Below are positions 13,001 through 23,109 of a stretch of 64,000 bases of DNA, one piece after another. The stretch is from Rhinocladiella similis. Its lineage: Eukaryota; Ascomycota; Eurotiomycetes; Chaetothyriales; Herpotrichiellaceae. The stretch is from the NCBI GenBank assembly GCA_024082115.1, contig JAMRYE010000013.1:1498001-1562000 (forward strand), in the 5' to 3' direction. The position numbers and the translations under genes were made by a program. The notes beneath the pieces were generated by a model. It ran no database searches and had not been told where the DNA came from. It was given only the letters and a program-made list of their open reading frames with translations. The stretch's first letter is position 1, and each line of letters starts with the position of its first letter.

Positions 13001-13103
13001 GCGTATGCCAGGCGGGTATATGTCTCAGGGTGTAGGTGCTGGGGGTGGGCCATCAAGGCCCGCCAATATGCAAAGTCGGGACCGAGATTGTGTTGTGATG
13101 TGA
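10077..13103 (+). CDS. MINDY-family deubiquitinase with C-terminal CaaX box
   Basis: Single-exon gene for a 1008-residue cysteine protease of the MINDY family, whose characterised members cleave Lys48-linked polyubiquitin. The catalytic motif QNKNGPCPLLALVNAL places the nucleophile at about C475. The histidine motif FRNDHFSTVYKH puts H at about 698. A ubiquitin-interacting-like helix, DADYAMALQLQEEEE, lies near residues 791-806, followed by an Asn-rich tract. The first 440 residues are Pro/Ser-rich and probably disordered. The last four residues are CVVM, a good farnesylation signal, preceded by SRDRD. I use the first in-frame ATG at 10077; the open frame reaches further upstream only through a TTG. 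A second ATG follows at 10083. Membrane anchoring is inferred from the CaaX box; the enzyme family assignment is firm. Confidence 0.92.
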   Translation: MVMHKTSLPYPTGTLPQPDFSSENVSTQPNLIPDSTELPPVTRSPRDRQGGFQDAHNPWSNVSTQELRADRPLPDILKPGSARTHDDIQPPPGQNSLSNIPNILRAGQSQGDTPRSSLDSDRSRGFWEESDEEDGGNKSPERFRASVPAIETSHDPWTNVEAAEKSPGIRRKPVAGGTGPGQTSSTLDADTAFASNNPFRRPSHSPSVEDGAPLPEPYWGQSISQETKGKSPDRGEAKPLSTHFQDLRIGNGGMTSSPYDASTAQDLSALKQQDEMPTSQPPMPRAPPPPPPTEPFSPFSSQPPLIPVSSESNHMENPWASNQNLGPSATSPIPFAPSQKQVSSYNDDLLDRGPQNVGAVSLKDELETLPNAATIEHVAPDDPSLLEEDDETGPALPMRPSQRSDTEYFEPPDGPPPPKPQRPSIRMTMPSEEEVAKMIEQRNETYQIKHFNWFDDSSRRLRRSSMLTQNKNGPCPLLALVNALILGAPNESQAVLDEALRSREQVTLGLIIETLMDELLSRGYENVGEHLPDVDELNSFLMRLRSGMNANPRFVPASAPPPNLLDLDDSMLSVSQEDQARPRLGTFEATTDMKLYGAFSVPLVHGWLPEPGSDAQRAFSRSAQTYEDAQALQFGEEELEYKLTRQGLTPTEQNMWEDINAIKNFLNTYPTQLTPTGLKTVQNSIPSGSFAIMFRNDHFSTVYKHPENGLLFTLITDAGYADRDEVIWESLVDISGTQNEFFSGDFMPVSHSDGVDDSRRHPASRRTSQLLPAGDPGSAIPLSPQEQQEQHDADYAMALQLQEEEEQRQRADRNRRRSTPATSTTNNNNNNNNSGNNNGNNNGNAPRRSTGNIPIPLRSQPEVRPAIPPRNAHTTNPGVNRPVDSSDEAPPPTYDEAAKGRPYIPPVGSPLHPAADPSPANSNTQLTGTISNSSGPSVEQPHPPGPNAPISGRRQPGRRLSAYNETTSYYSPQQQRMPGGYMSQGVGAGGGPSRPANMQSRDRDCVVM

Positions 13104-13432
13104 TTGAGAGGTAACACCGCGCAAGGGCCAAGGCGACTTGGGAGCGGATAATCATTCTTGTGTCTGGCACGGGAGCACGGTCAACACTTTGGACACAACT
13201 TCTACGAGTATGTAATGAGCGGGTAACGATAGAAGTCATGACAGTCAATGAACCTTTGTAGCAATCTTCCTATTCGCCGTAGGGATACAGCATCTGCCCT
13301 TGCGATAGATGGGTGCTTCAGAATGGGTACGTGCAGATGAATCTCGGTCTTCACTCGTCTCCTATCAGGAAGTACGTCTTTATGATTCTACAAGGAATAC
13401 CTGGCGCTGGATAAAGGAAGAAAAATCCACTC
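13104..13432. other. convergent 3' intergenic region
   Basis: Gap between the plus-strand deubiquitinase and the minus-strand isopropylmalate dehydrogenase. It should contain both 3' UTRs. No further gene seen. Confidence 0.5.
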
Positions 13433-14850
13433 TCAAAGCGCAATACTCTCATTGGGCCCCGTAGGGACATGTTCCTTCTTCAGTAATTTCTCCCAATGCT
13501 TGTTTTCGCCGTGGTGAGTCTCATGCACAGGCGAAACCATGTTCTCGCCATCTGCAGCAGCAGATCCATTCTCCTTGGCAACGCCGGTGGTGTTCCCCTT
13601 GAGAATTTCCACCAGAACGCGACATACCGCATCGCCCATCTCTGTCGTGGTCGCTTTGCCGCCGAGATCGCCACTCCTAATCTCCAGCCCGCCAATGTCC
13701 TTGCCGTCGAGGATCTTTTCGACCGCGGCCTCGATCGCCGTGGCTTCGGCGTGCAGGCCGAACGAGTACCTCAGCATCATTGCCGCGCTGAGGATCTGCG
13801 CCGTCGGGTTGACGACCCCCTTGCCGGCAATGTCTGGCGCGGACCCGTGCACAGGCTCGTAGATACCGTGACATCGCGACCGGCCGTCGGGGATCCCGCA
13901 GAGGCTCGCGCTGGGGAGGACGCCCAAGGTGCCGACCACGCCGCCCGCCTGGTCCGAAAGCATGTCTCCGAACGTGTTGTCGGTGTGGATGACGCCGTTG
14001 AACATGCGCGGGTTCTTAACCATGAGCATGCTCAGGCTATCTGCGAGCTGGTGCTTGAGCTCGATGTGCGGGAACTCCTTGGCGAAGACGTCGCTGGTGA
14101 CGCGCCGCCACAGGCGCCCGGAGGCGAGCACGTTGGCCTTGTCGCTGGACCAGACGACGGCGGGCCCGCCGTTGCCCTTGCCGTCGCGGCCCATTGTCGT
14201 CGCGAGCGCCGCGGCCACGCGGGCACACCGCTCAATCTCCTCTCGCCGGTACGTCCACGAGTCGCTGGCCATGTCTGCTTCTTCGACCTTGGGTCCAAAG
14301 TACGCGCCGCTGCAGTTCTCGCGGAGCACGATGAAGTTGGTGCCTTCGGCGATGGACCGTTTCAGCGGAGACTGGTCGACAAGGCTGCGCGAGTAGAATG
14401 TGCAGGGGCGAATGTTGGCAAAGGCGTCGAGGTGCTGACGGAGTCGAAGGAGGCCGGCTTCGGGGTTCGGTGGTTTCGTGCCCCTATATCAAGACGCAGA
14501 TTTTTCAGTTAGTGATGAGGACAGGTCTTCTGTGCGAAGTGGCCGTTCTTCATGACGGGGCAATCACCTTACCATTCAGGACCACCTGCTGACCCAAACA
14601 GCACGGCATCGCTTTCCTCCTTTGCAATTCGTAATACTTCGTCCGTGATTGGCGTGCCGTGCTTGTCGATACTGCAGCCGCCGCAGATCTGCCAGTTGTA
14701 CTGAAACTTGACTTGTCCTTGCGATGAGGCCTCGACGACGTCTAGAACGCGAATGGCTTCTTTCATGACTTCAGGCCCGACATGATCGCCCGGGAGGACG
14801 AGGACGCGGAATGTCTGCGGTCCAGAGGTGGGAAGTACTGGTGCTGCCAT
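13433..14850 (-). CDS. 3-isopropylmalate dehydrogenase
   Basis: Leucine biosynthesis enzyme that oxidatively decarboxylates 3-isopropylmalate to 2-oxoisocaproate with NAD. Two exons, 14850-14573 and 14483-13433, separated by an 89-nt intron (14572-14484) that falls inside the Trp codon of GGPEW-GTKPPNPEAG. The product is 442 residues. Family motifs are LPGDHVGPEVM near the start, then RPCTFYSRSLVDQSPLK, SGAYFGPKVEE, DNTFGDMLSDQAG and DLGGKATTTEMGDAV. About 50 residues follow the usual end of the family (after VLVEILKG), and this tail is polar and ends NESIAL. The region around 13.7-14.3 kb is visibly more GC-rich than its neighbours, which creates long spurious open frames on the other strand. 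The 2-isopropylmalate synthase of the same pathway is at 56.2-58.4 kb. Confidence 0.93.
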
Positions 14851-15289
14851 TATGGGCGAGAGAACAAGATCCTGCTTTGGGGGGAACGTGACAATGCGTG
14901 AGGGTTAGATGTTCAAGCTTGATTTCTCACTTCGTAGTTTGTCGGAGTGTCTCTTGGAAGTCTTGTCGTCAACAACAGTCGGTCAATGTGAAGCCTCGAG
15001 ACGGCTGAGGGGAATATTGTATTTGGCCCGGATATAGAGCGTTGATCTCGGTTATGCAGAGCTGGAGTGTAGCAGCGCTACAATGCCCAGAGGTGGTAAA
15101 TAGATCAAGCGTGCGGTAACCCTGATTCCGGGCAATTGCAAGGAAGTGATTCTGTGAACAGTCAAACGACACAATGTGAATCAAAAGCAAAAAATGCGTT
15201 AAAGGAAAAACGATTTCTGCTTTGAAGGGTCACGCCGTATCAATGTACATCGACACTCCGTAAACCGAGCGCGTGTTTCCCCTCATATT

Positions 15290-15298
15290 TACTCCGTA
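15290..15298. repeat. intergenic 9-mer TACTCCGTA
   Basis: Exact copy of the recurring 9-mer; an 8/9 match lies 35 bp upstream at 15255-15262. Confidence 0.6.
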
Positions 15299-15460
15299 CA
15301 AAGGGCTCAATGATGCCCATAACCCACACGGCTCTTCTAATCCATAACTCGTACTTGGGTGACAACTGCCTCCCTAGCCTATGATGTGACGCGTAGATGG
15401 GCGTATTTTGGAGAAAAAGAAGGGTCGACTTTGGTCCCCTCCATTGTGGTGGTACAATCC

Positions 15461-15480
15461 GAGAGAGAGAGAGAGAGAGA
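15461..15480 (+). repeat. (GA)10 microsatellite
   Basis: Uninterrupted GA dinucleotide repeat in an intergenic region. Confidence 0.9.
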
Positions 15481-15571
15481 CATTGCTTTCGCCCTCCGAT
15501 CACGGAGCACAATCGATGCCTTGGAAGTAAGGGCTCTCACATCTGTCAGTCCCTTCGGTAGCTGGTTCTCC

Positions 15572-15589
15572 GCAGCAGCAGCAGCAGCA
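15572..15589 (+). repeat. (GCA)6 microsatellite
   Basis: Six uninterrupted GCA triplets. It lies in no convincing coding exon. Confidence 0.85.
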
Positions 15590-16126
15590 ATACGTCTTCC
15601 CAGAGACGTAAAGTAGATATGGGGCCGTTGTTTGTTGAAGGTGACGATGTACCTTGCAGGAAAGCGATCAAAAAGCGGACTGTACATTTTGATGGCCATT
15701 GACATTCGCTAGCTTCAATCGATGAATTGGGGCCATCTGAGCTGGCCTCATGTAAATCTGCCCATTGCTTCGAGTACTGATTTCGCCTGCGTGCATTTTC
15801 ATTGAGCATCATCTCACTCGGCAGAATGGGAATGGACACAAGAACCAGAACAAGCTAGTATCATCCTGATACGCTCGTGTTGCGTTTCATGGGCAGTGTG
15901 AGCTTTTTTGGTCCTGGAACTCGACAAAAAGGCCAATACGCGCTTTCACGACGATCGTGTATTGCGTGATTTGGGTGACAGTTGGCGCAAGACATGCCAA
16001 AGGAATGCGCCAGAACTATATAAGAAGGACTGTATTCCCATAATTAAATTTCATTGAGATGGCATTTCCAGCAAAATACCAGAACATCGTAGGCTTCACA
16101 AGGATTTTTGAATAGTTGTACTATTG

Positions 16127-17427
16127 TTACTCCTTGCTGATATCCCAGTGTTGCGGAACCACTCGCCGCAGGTAATTCATGAATTTCCAAAACCCAACAG
16201 CATATTCAGTGTTACCGGCTGGGTCAACCACTTTCTCAGGAAATGCAATGCCCGCACCACACAAGCCAGGAACACGGTGACCTGAGCCGTCCTGGAACAA
16301 GCCGGTTCGGTTGTCGTATGAAAGCGTCACCAAGGGGTTATTGTTCACTCGCAATGGCGGTACAGGGTCGCGCTGGAAGCCAACTGCTTGCACCACATGT
16401 GTGCATTGGGTCAATTGAGTGTGATACACCTCTTCCCCATTGACGGAGCAGTCATACTTTTGCAGATATTGACCCACAGGTGAGTCCTTCAACCTTATGT
16501 CTTCTAGATGACTGCGGGCAAAATCGGCGGATCTGCCTTTCAGCCCGGTGTTGTCGCGCACGATTCGACCGTCCGCCATGGGTATTGCGTATTGCAGTGG
16601 TCGTCGAGAGAACCATTTGATCCTGAGATGTGGATGGGTTCTTGTCGCCAGCTCGAGCAGATTCATTATCACCACGATGGCACTGTGCGAGGAGCCCAGG
16701 ACTGCAATGTTTATGCTCTCGTCGGGAGGCAGTTCATTACGAAGGCTCGGTCGATCCAGAGCCACGTCGAGGTGAATAGCCTTCAATGATGCTCCCGCCG
16801 GCCCTAGATCGCATACAGAAGGAGAAGATCCTGTGCAGAGAACAAGTTTTCGAGCGCAGATGTCATGTATGGTAGATGATGACTCCTCATCATGAACCTG
16901 GATTGACCAGACTAGTGACTGAAAGGCATCAGACCACTGGGGGGGAAGGGGGCATTCTCGCATGACTTGTTCGCTTACCTGGCTGTCAATGTTGGCTCCC
17001 ACAACAGTGCCAATCAGTGGTTGCACGTTTGGGAGCTCTTTGAGTCCCTCGGTCAACATCAACAACATGTTCGACGCATAATGTAGGTCACATCCAGCGT
17101 TGGTATCGAGACATTCAAGAACGTGTACGGCGTTCGGTTTTGGTGTTGAGCGGACAATTTCACGGAATGGCTCGAGAGCATGGGCAAATTGCAGGAAAAC
17201 AGCGACTTTGGTGTTGCTGTAGGTGAAGCAATCGTGGTCAGCACCATCTTCAGCGTCCCCCTCAAAAGGCACTCGTACCTTGAGACATTGAGGTATTTCT
17301 TGGTTATTCTGCCTCCATTGAACTCCGGGTCTATCCACAGGATACTGGCAGATTCATGGCAATCAAGAATGTTGCCAACCGTGGCTATCCCAGCGGCACC
17401 ACTGCCTACAACAACAGCGTCGAACAT
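16127..17427 (-). CDS. FAD/NAD(P)-dependent oxidoreductase, lysine/ornithine N-monooxygenase-like
   Basis: Flavoprotein of 412 residues in two exons, 17427-17279 and 17216-16127. The 62-nt intron (17278-17217) joins KKYLNVS to SNTKVAVFLQFA and removes an apparent frame change. The N-terminus MFDAVVVGSGAAGIATVG is a classic FAD-binding Rossmann motif (GxGxxG at residues 8-13). A second nucleotide motif, IAVLGSSHSAIVVIMNLLE, lies in the middle of the chain, and HVVQAVGFQRDP near the C-terminus resembles the ATG-type motif of the pyridine-nucleotide oxidoreductase superfamily. Substrate is unknown. There is no signal peptide, so a cytosolic enzyme is likely. It sits alone on this strand, about 40 bp downstream of unexplained coding-like fragments at 17468-18060. 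Confidence 0.82.
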
Positions 17428-18577
17428 TGTTGGGCAACTGTGTTGAATTGACTTCAGTTTCTTCTATCTAGACAACGTAGCTGAATGTGAGAAGGTCCTC
17501 GATTGGGGGAAGCGGCCACGCAACCAATCCATGTCCCTCTTCTGCGTTATCGCTTCCTGGAGTCGATCCTGCCTCCAACCGGACTTCTGCACGCTTGGTT
17601 ATCGACATGGGCATGCCGAAATCGAGAAGGAGGACGCCCGCATAATCAGCGGGCCAATGCTGTGCCAACATATGACTCGTGTTTCATTTGAGCTCTTATC
17701 ACGGCTGCGGATTGCTATGACAGACCCGGTTATAGAGCTGGAGACGGAACTTAGCTGCTGCCCCGAGTAAGCCATCTTTTGAGATATTTAAAGCGGAGTG
17801 CCGTGTTTGCGGAAACGTCCTCAGAACAACTTCTCCGCGTCCCTGGTTGGCACAGCAAACGGCGTCCTCGCTACAAACCGTGCATGACACGTAAGCGACC
17901 ACGCCAGCAGCGAGCCCTGGAACCAGAAATACCCAGCAGATTATCGGGACAGTCCAGTAGGAGCGGGGAGTCCCTTTTTGCAGTCGACCAACATCTCACT
18001 CGAGTCAAAGGTATAGATTACCTCCCCAATAGGCCAGTGGGTGCGTATCGACGGGAGCGCTCAGCTACCGTAGTAGAGATCTGCGGTTTTTGTTGACTTG
18101 GCCACCTAAAGACTGCAAAGCCTAGATTTCTTGACCATGTGGCTTCAATCAAAATCTGAGCCTACCTTTTCGCCAATTCCAGTTTGAACATCCTCGACAT
18201 TCATGCAAGTAGCCAGCGCTCTCTCGTCCTTGTAGAAGCAACAAGTAGACCACCGGTCGCACGCTTGCCCGAGAGTCCGACTTTCCATTGGATTTTGTGG
18301 TGAAGGAAGCACATGAGTGTATGTGAGGGAAGAGGCTTCCGGTACACCTCAGTCTATTGATGTCAACCAAAAAGGGAATCTTTGCCGACGAACGTTTCGC
18401 GTGTGTCTGTGATACTCGTAGGCTCAACACATGTACTGGAAAGTACTCAGAATTCAACAAAACAATAGCAACAAGCTATAAGGATGTTTCACCCTCGACA
18501 CATCTCCCAACAAGCCAGATGACTCCCTCGAAAGGAGAAATCGAGGCTTTTCTTCGAGGCGTATTGTGATCACGACC
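17428..18577. other. intergenic with coding-like minus-strand fragments
   Basis: The minus strand holds open pieces at about 17699-17902 (hydrophobic start VVAYVSCTVCSEDAVCC) and 17468-17671 (VLLLDFGMPMSITKRAEVRLE), separated by stops in all frames. I cannot join them by plausible introns or recognise a family. They may be remnants of a dead gene or chance. The part next to 18578 should be the promoter of the dynactin gene. Confidence 0.3.
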
Positions 18578-20454
18578 ATGTCCAACCTGTTCCCATACAC
18601 CTTCATTTCTTGCCCCTGTTCTGATGTCTCTCGGCGGGCATTGACTTCCAAGAGGCTTTCACGAGAGGTGGACTTAGATCAACAGATCCAAGAAGACGAG
18701 GAATCTTTTGACTCTCGACAACCTCGATCGTCCTTCTCGCTCTTTCCCCCTGAAAATCTACTTTACTGCGAAGAATGCCACGATATCAAATGCCCCCGTT
18801 GTGTGACGGAAGAAATCAATGCTGTATACTGTCCAGACTGCTTGTTCGAAAGTCCAAAGGTCATGGTCAGAGGCGAAGGCAACAGATGTGTAAGTCTTGC
18901 CGGAACGATTCGATCCACTATTGCCCTGCCATTTGAGAATCTCTTCCAAAGGAAGTACATTGATCCGTGCTGACCACAGAATCAGCCACGCAACTGTTAC
19001 CATTGTCCCATATGTACATCTCAGATGATTACAACCTCTATAGGAGACCCGAAAGAAGGGCCGTTCATTCTCAACTGCAATTACTGCATGTGGAACACCC
19101 TTGATGTCGACCTCAAATTCGACAAACCCACTGGCATTCGTACTCAGATGGACGAGCTCGCAAACGGAGCCAACTCTAGATCTTCTAGCATCAAATCTCC
19201 ATACTCGGGCCAAGATCAACCTCCCAGAAAATCCTCACTTGCTTTGCCGCCATTTTCTCCCTCCGACCAGACCGAAACGCCTGAAACCTCGAATAGATCA
19301 ATGCCACGAGCGCCAATTGATACGGCATCCAGGTTTAATGCTCTCAAGACATTGTAAGTTCACTAGGAATGCCAAATAGTGTTGGAGTAGTGCCAGAAAT
19401 TCAAGCTCTTCGATACTGACATCGCTACAGTTACAAAGAACAAATAACAGAATCGTCCGCCACCGATGCCGACTTTCCAACCTCTGCACTTGACATGGCC
19501 TATTCCTCCCCCTCATCCCTTCAAAGAATCATGAACATCTACACCAACCCTTCAAGCTCATTGAAGCGCTCCCGCCAGAAACTCACCATAATGCGCGAAG
19601 CCAGAACGCCCGATGAAGGGTTCAGAGTTGCAGAGCCTTCCGGACCTTTTGGTTACGAAGAGACCACGACCTCTTCACAACGCGCATTCCAGTATCCATC
19701 TTTCATAGGCAATCCCGACGCCGCGAAAATGTCAGAGCTCAAACCAATGCCTACGCTCATGCGCACAAAGCGCTCCAAACGTTGCGCAGCCTGCAAACAC
19801 ATCCTCACGCGACCTGAGCTCAAGATCAGCTCGGCTCGCTACCGTATCAAGCTCATCGCGCTCAACTACATTCCATACGTGACGGTCAAGCCACTACCTG
19901 TCTCTGGAGGCCTACCACCTCCAGGGCCCGATGGTGCCGATCTCCTCCTTTCGGCCGGCAAGCCCGTCCAATTCATCATGACCCTGCGCAATCCGCTCTT
20001 TGAGGACGTGAATGTCAGCCTCGGCAGTCCGAGTGTCACTCCTGGAAAACATGGCCACCGGGTGACGATACTGTGTCCGCAGTTCCAAATCGGCAAAAAC
20101 AGCGACGCGTGGGATGATGCATTGAACAATGCTCCGAACAGAGGCATGGTCAACGCTTCCGGAGGCGAACAGATTGCCGGCAAGTTGTACGATCAGGGCA
20201 GAAATTGGGTCAGTGTTGTGCTCGAGATCGTGCCGGCCACTATCTTCAGGAAACAAGGCGAAGTCTTGGAGGAAGACGAGGACGTCATTGAAATCCCGAT
20301 CAGAGTGAGGCTAGAATGGACGGTCACAGACGAGGATGCGGGAATCGAGCGCCGTAAGAAAGACAAGCATCTCGAGGAAGGCGAAGATGCGGACGATGGG
20401 AAGAGGGAACTAAGTTATTGGATGGTACTCGGCATTGGGCGAGTCGATTGTTAA
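18578..20454 (+). CDS. dynactin subunit p62 (dynactin 4)
   Basis: Subunit of the pointed-end complex of dynactin, the cofactor that links dynein to cargo. Three exons, 18578-18889, 18980-19353 and 19431-20454, give 569 residues. The N-terminal half carries the family's cysteine-rich zinc-binding pattern: SCPCSDVS, LYCEECHDIKCPRC, VYCPDC, NCYHCPICTSQM and CNYCMWNT, followed by DVDLKFDKPTG. Intron 1 (90 nt) separates GEGNRC from NQPRNCYHC. Intron 2 (77 nt) gives ALKTF-YKEQITE, as expected for the family. A later CxxC pair, RCAACKHIL, precedes the beta-rich C-terminal half. The start is the first ATG in frame; upstream in-frame codons are non-ATG. Confidence in family is high. Confidence 0.93.
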
Positions 20455-20665
20455 GCGAGCATTGTTGAAGTTTTGCCTCTATAGCATGATACCCAGAGGA
20501 ATCTTTTATCTTTTCTTAACACTCATACAATGTATCATTCATTCTTCGGAAGGCTTTGCCGGCGTTCCCCTTTTATCGACCGTAGTACATACAGACTTGG
20601 GGATTCCGACCCTTTCCGGAGTCATAGGCAGACATCATGCGAAAATCTTAGAATTTTAATCCCTC

Positions 20666-21241
20666 CTATACCGTCCGCCGATCAGACATGACTCTGACAA
20701 TACCTCCTACACCAACCACTTCCGTCAGCTTCTCGTGCCAGCTTAGCAGCACGCTCATCACCTGGCCACCACCGCCTTCTCCAAAGTTTCTGGATTGTAT
20801 CTGACTGAAGCCCGAGCCCGTGGCTTGAGGACTCATACCCTTGCCACCGCTCCCGCCTGCTCCGCTGGCCATGCCTTTGTAGATGTACTTCATCAACGTG
20901 TCTCCCAAAGCGGTCCCGCCAGGCTGCCTGAGCATCTCGGCGAGCAACTTGCTGACGTCGCTCTGCCTGATCCCCTGCAGCACCTCGAGGACGGTGGTGA
21001 GGTGGACTTGTTTTGCAGACTCGTCACCCGCGAAAGGGGCGGTCTCGAGCGCGGATTGTAAGGCTCCTAAACTGTCGCCTGCACGGAGCAGTTGGCGGAC
21101 ATGTTGGCCTATTTGTGCTGACTCGGCGGACGTGGAGGGTGCTGGGAGGTTGGCTGGGAGGAGTGTGGTCATGGGAAAGTTCAATGCCGAATCAGGGTCG
21201 TAGGCGTCGACGTTTATCGTCCGCCAGTTTACGTTCGCCAT
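20666..21241 (-). CDS. Arp2/3 complex subunit 5 (ARPC5, p16)
   Basis: Smallest subunit of the Arp2/3 actin-nucleating complex, which builds branched actin at endocytic patches. Intronless, 191 residues. The N-terminus WRTINVDAYDPDSALNF and the helical core, including ALQSALETAPFAGDES, TTVLEVLQGIRQSDVSKLL and LGDTLMKYIYKGM, match the family. The C-terminal part, VLLSWHEKLTEVVGVGGIVR, is also typical. A glycine-rich insert separates the core and the C-terminal helix. The ATG at 21241 is preferred over in-frame non-ATG codons upstream. It is convergent with the dynactin gene, 211 bp apart; both act on the cytoskeleton, which may be chance. Confidence 0.95.
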   Translation of the reverse strand: MANVNWRTINVDAYDPDSALNFPMTTLLPANLPAPSTSAESAQIGQHVRQLLRAGDSLGALQSALETAPFAGDESAKQVHLTTVLEVLQGIRQSDVSKLLAEMLRQPGGTALGDTLMKYIYKGMASGAGGSGGKGMSPQATGSGFSQIQSRNFGEGGGGQVMSVLLSWHEKLTEVVGVGGIVRVMSDRRTV

Positions 21242-22343
21242 GGTGGAGGGTTCTGAAGGAACTCGTAATCGTTTATGGGCGTCTGCAGCAGTGCGTTGAT
21301 TCCAAAGTGTCTTGCCTGTGGTGCCTTGATCGGTAGTGTAAGAGGTGGACTTCAACTTCAATAGAGACTCAGGGGCGCCCAGTCAGGCTCTTGTTGCATG
21401 TGTAGAGGGAGAATGAATGGTTGTAGTGAGGTTACAGGTAGACTTGTTCGGTGAGCGCGGGGACATGTATGTAGCGTCGCCTGCTCAGTCAATCGCATTA
21501 CATAACAATGCCAAGCCTTGCCCTCTCGCAACGTGCCGGTGCCAGGAGAGACGTTCATGAGGAGTCCGGACGGCCAGCCATTCTGCTGACAACCGGCCCA
21601 GGTGAGTGGTGGGCTTGCTAGGATTTAGTCAACGCTTTACTTGCTGCGAATGCTCAGAGCTCTCAGAGTTCCAATGGTTGCGGAATACGCTCTCTAAGAT
21701 ACATAGCCTAGATTACGACGGAGCCCACCTCAGCTGTGAGATTGAGCTTCTAAACACTACTATTTTTTCTGTTTCGAGGTGTTTTCCAGCCGGAGCTCGG
21801 AATCAGAAGCAACCCGATCAAATATCTCCTGTCACCTTCGTCTGACATTTTCCCAAAGAACTCTGCGTCTTCGCCCTGGGACCTTGATAAGCGGAGCGCA
21901 ACTCACTAGTGACTGTGTCGGGCAGAGTTGCCAGGATCGACCCTTTGTTGCGAACGGGTACTCTCGAAAAGGATCAGTCAGTTGAGACAAGTATATTTCC
22001 GGTGCCGACTGCAGTGCTCAATCTGCCCCTGAGAGTGAAAAGAGTAATGCTGACTTCCCAAGAAAGACTTTGAGCTCAATATGAAAGTGGCCATGGCTGA
22101 AATGAAAGCACAGGCTACCTCGGCCACAATGTCTTTCGCAATGTCCATTGCCTCTTCGAGAGCACTAATAGAGACCGGAGCCGTCGTCCATTTTTCTCAA
22201 CGTCTGTCAATGCTTCCCCTTCAAGGTGATAATTGTGTCTTTACGTCAGCCTTTGTATTACGCCTTGCCACGACGCATGATACATTTTCATCTCTCGGCA
22301 TACCCAAGTCAATTGACGAAGCAGAAAGGGCGCATAACCATGT
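21242..22343. other. intergenic, ARPC5 promoter
   Basis: About 1.1 kb. Apart from the ARPC5 upstream region and the 3' flank of the kinase-like gene I see nothing recognisable. A plus-strand open frame at 22081-22413 overlaps the kinase 3' end and has no family motif. Confidence 0.4.
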
Positions 22344-23109
22344 TCACTCGTTCGCGGTCTTTTCAGGGTTGAATTCCTCATTCAGCATCTGGTACAGCTC
22401 GTGTGTGGTTTGAAACTTTCCCTTTTGTCCAACACGCCTCGATGACTGAACCCAAAAAGACACCGTCAGTAGAAGGAAGCTGATCTCGAGGTGGCCAGCC
22501 ACCTGCTTCCTCAGTGATTCGATCGAAGTCGATCAATTCTCGCCCTTCGACAATCTCATATATCACAGCGCCTAACTCGCAAATGTCCGTCGAAAACGAG
22601 AATCCATACTGTTCCGTCGTCCAGATATCAGTATCCATAGAAAAGATAAGTGATGTTCCAAAGTCACAAAACACGATCGAGCCGTCCGGATAAATAAGCA
22701 TATTTCTTGATGCTACATCGACAAATAGAACGCGACGATCATGAAGCCGAGCCAGTGTCTTAGCTATCTGCTGTGCCCACTTGACCCGGCGAGCTCGTGT
22801 GAATCGAGGATTGTTCTTGAGATAGCTATGCAATGTTCCGTCGCTCAGTAGAGGCAGTGGAATAGCTGGCCCAGATAGATCTAGGTAGGGTATAACGCCT
22901 TCACAGCCCTCAAGACGCCGATAGATGTTCTTTTCGTGTTCAAAGCGTTGAAGGCCGTCGGCGTACTCGTCATTCGTCGCCAATGGGTCGGAGCTTTGAA
23001 ATGGTCGCTTAATAATGATACCGTAGACTGCAATGCCCGAATTCAACGAAATGGTGTCAAAAGGAAGACCGGTGTCATGTATACCAGCGCCACCTCTATT
23101 CTGCGACAT
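22344..23109 (-). CDS. small protein-kinase-like protein with apparent 3' frameshift
   Basis: Intronless kinase-fold protein. As read, the frame from the ATG at 23109 stops at 22378 after 243 residues. Visible motifs are IIIK (candidate ATP lysine), FVDVASRNML (catalytic loop with D and N but Val in place of the Arg of HRD), CDFG (metal-binding DFG) and DICELGAVIYEIVEG (F-helix Asp). There is no clear glycine-rich loop. After CWTKGK the frame ends in a short unrelated tail. One base over, the sequence continues with FQTTHELYQMLNEEF and stops at 22344, which looks like a natural end of the C-lobe. An extra G at about 22416 would explain this. It may be an assembly error, a recent mutation or a real shortened form. 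The start given here includes the shifted tail. Substrate unknown; activity uncertain. Confidence 0.6.

Larger units (their letters stand above)
14851..16126. other. intergenic, isopropylmalate dehydrogenase promoter and microsatellites
   Basis: About 1.28 kb without a recognisable gene. It contains a (GA)10 tract, a (GCA)6 tract, one exact TACTCCGTA and one 8/9 match (15255-15262). The part next to 14850 should be the promoter of the leucine gene. Confidence 0.45.

Noticed and set aside
13496..14512. Plus-strand open frame of 338 codons
   Set aside because: Shadow of the GC-rich isopropylmalate dehydrogenase exon on the other strand.
22081..22413. Plus-strand open frame of 110 codons
   Set aside because: Overlaps the kinase-like 3' end on the other strand and has no recognisable content.
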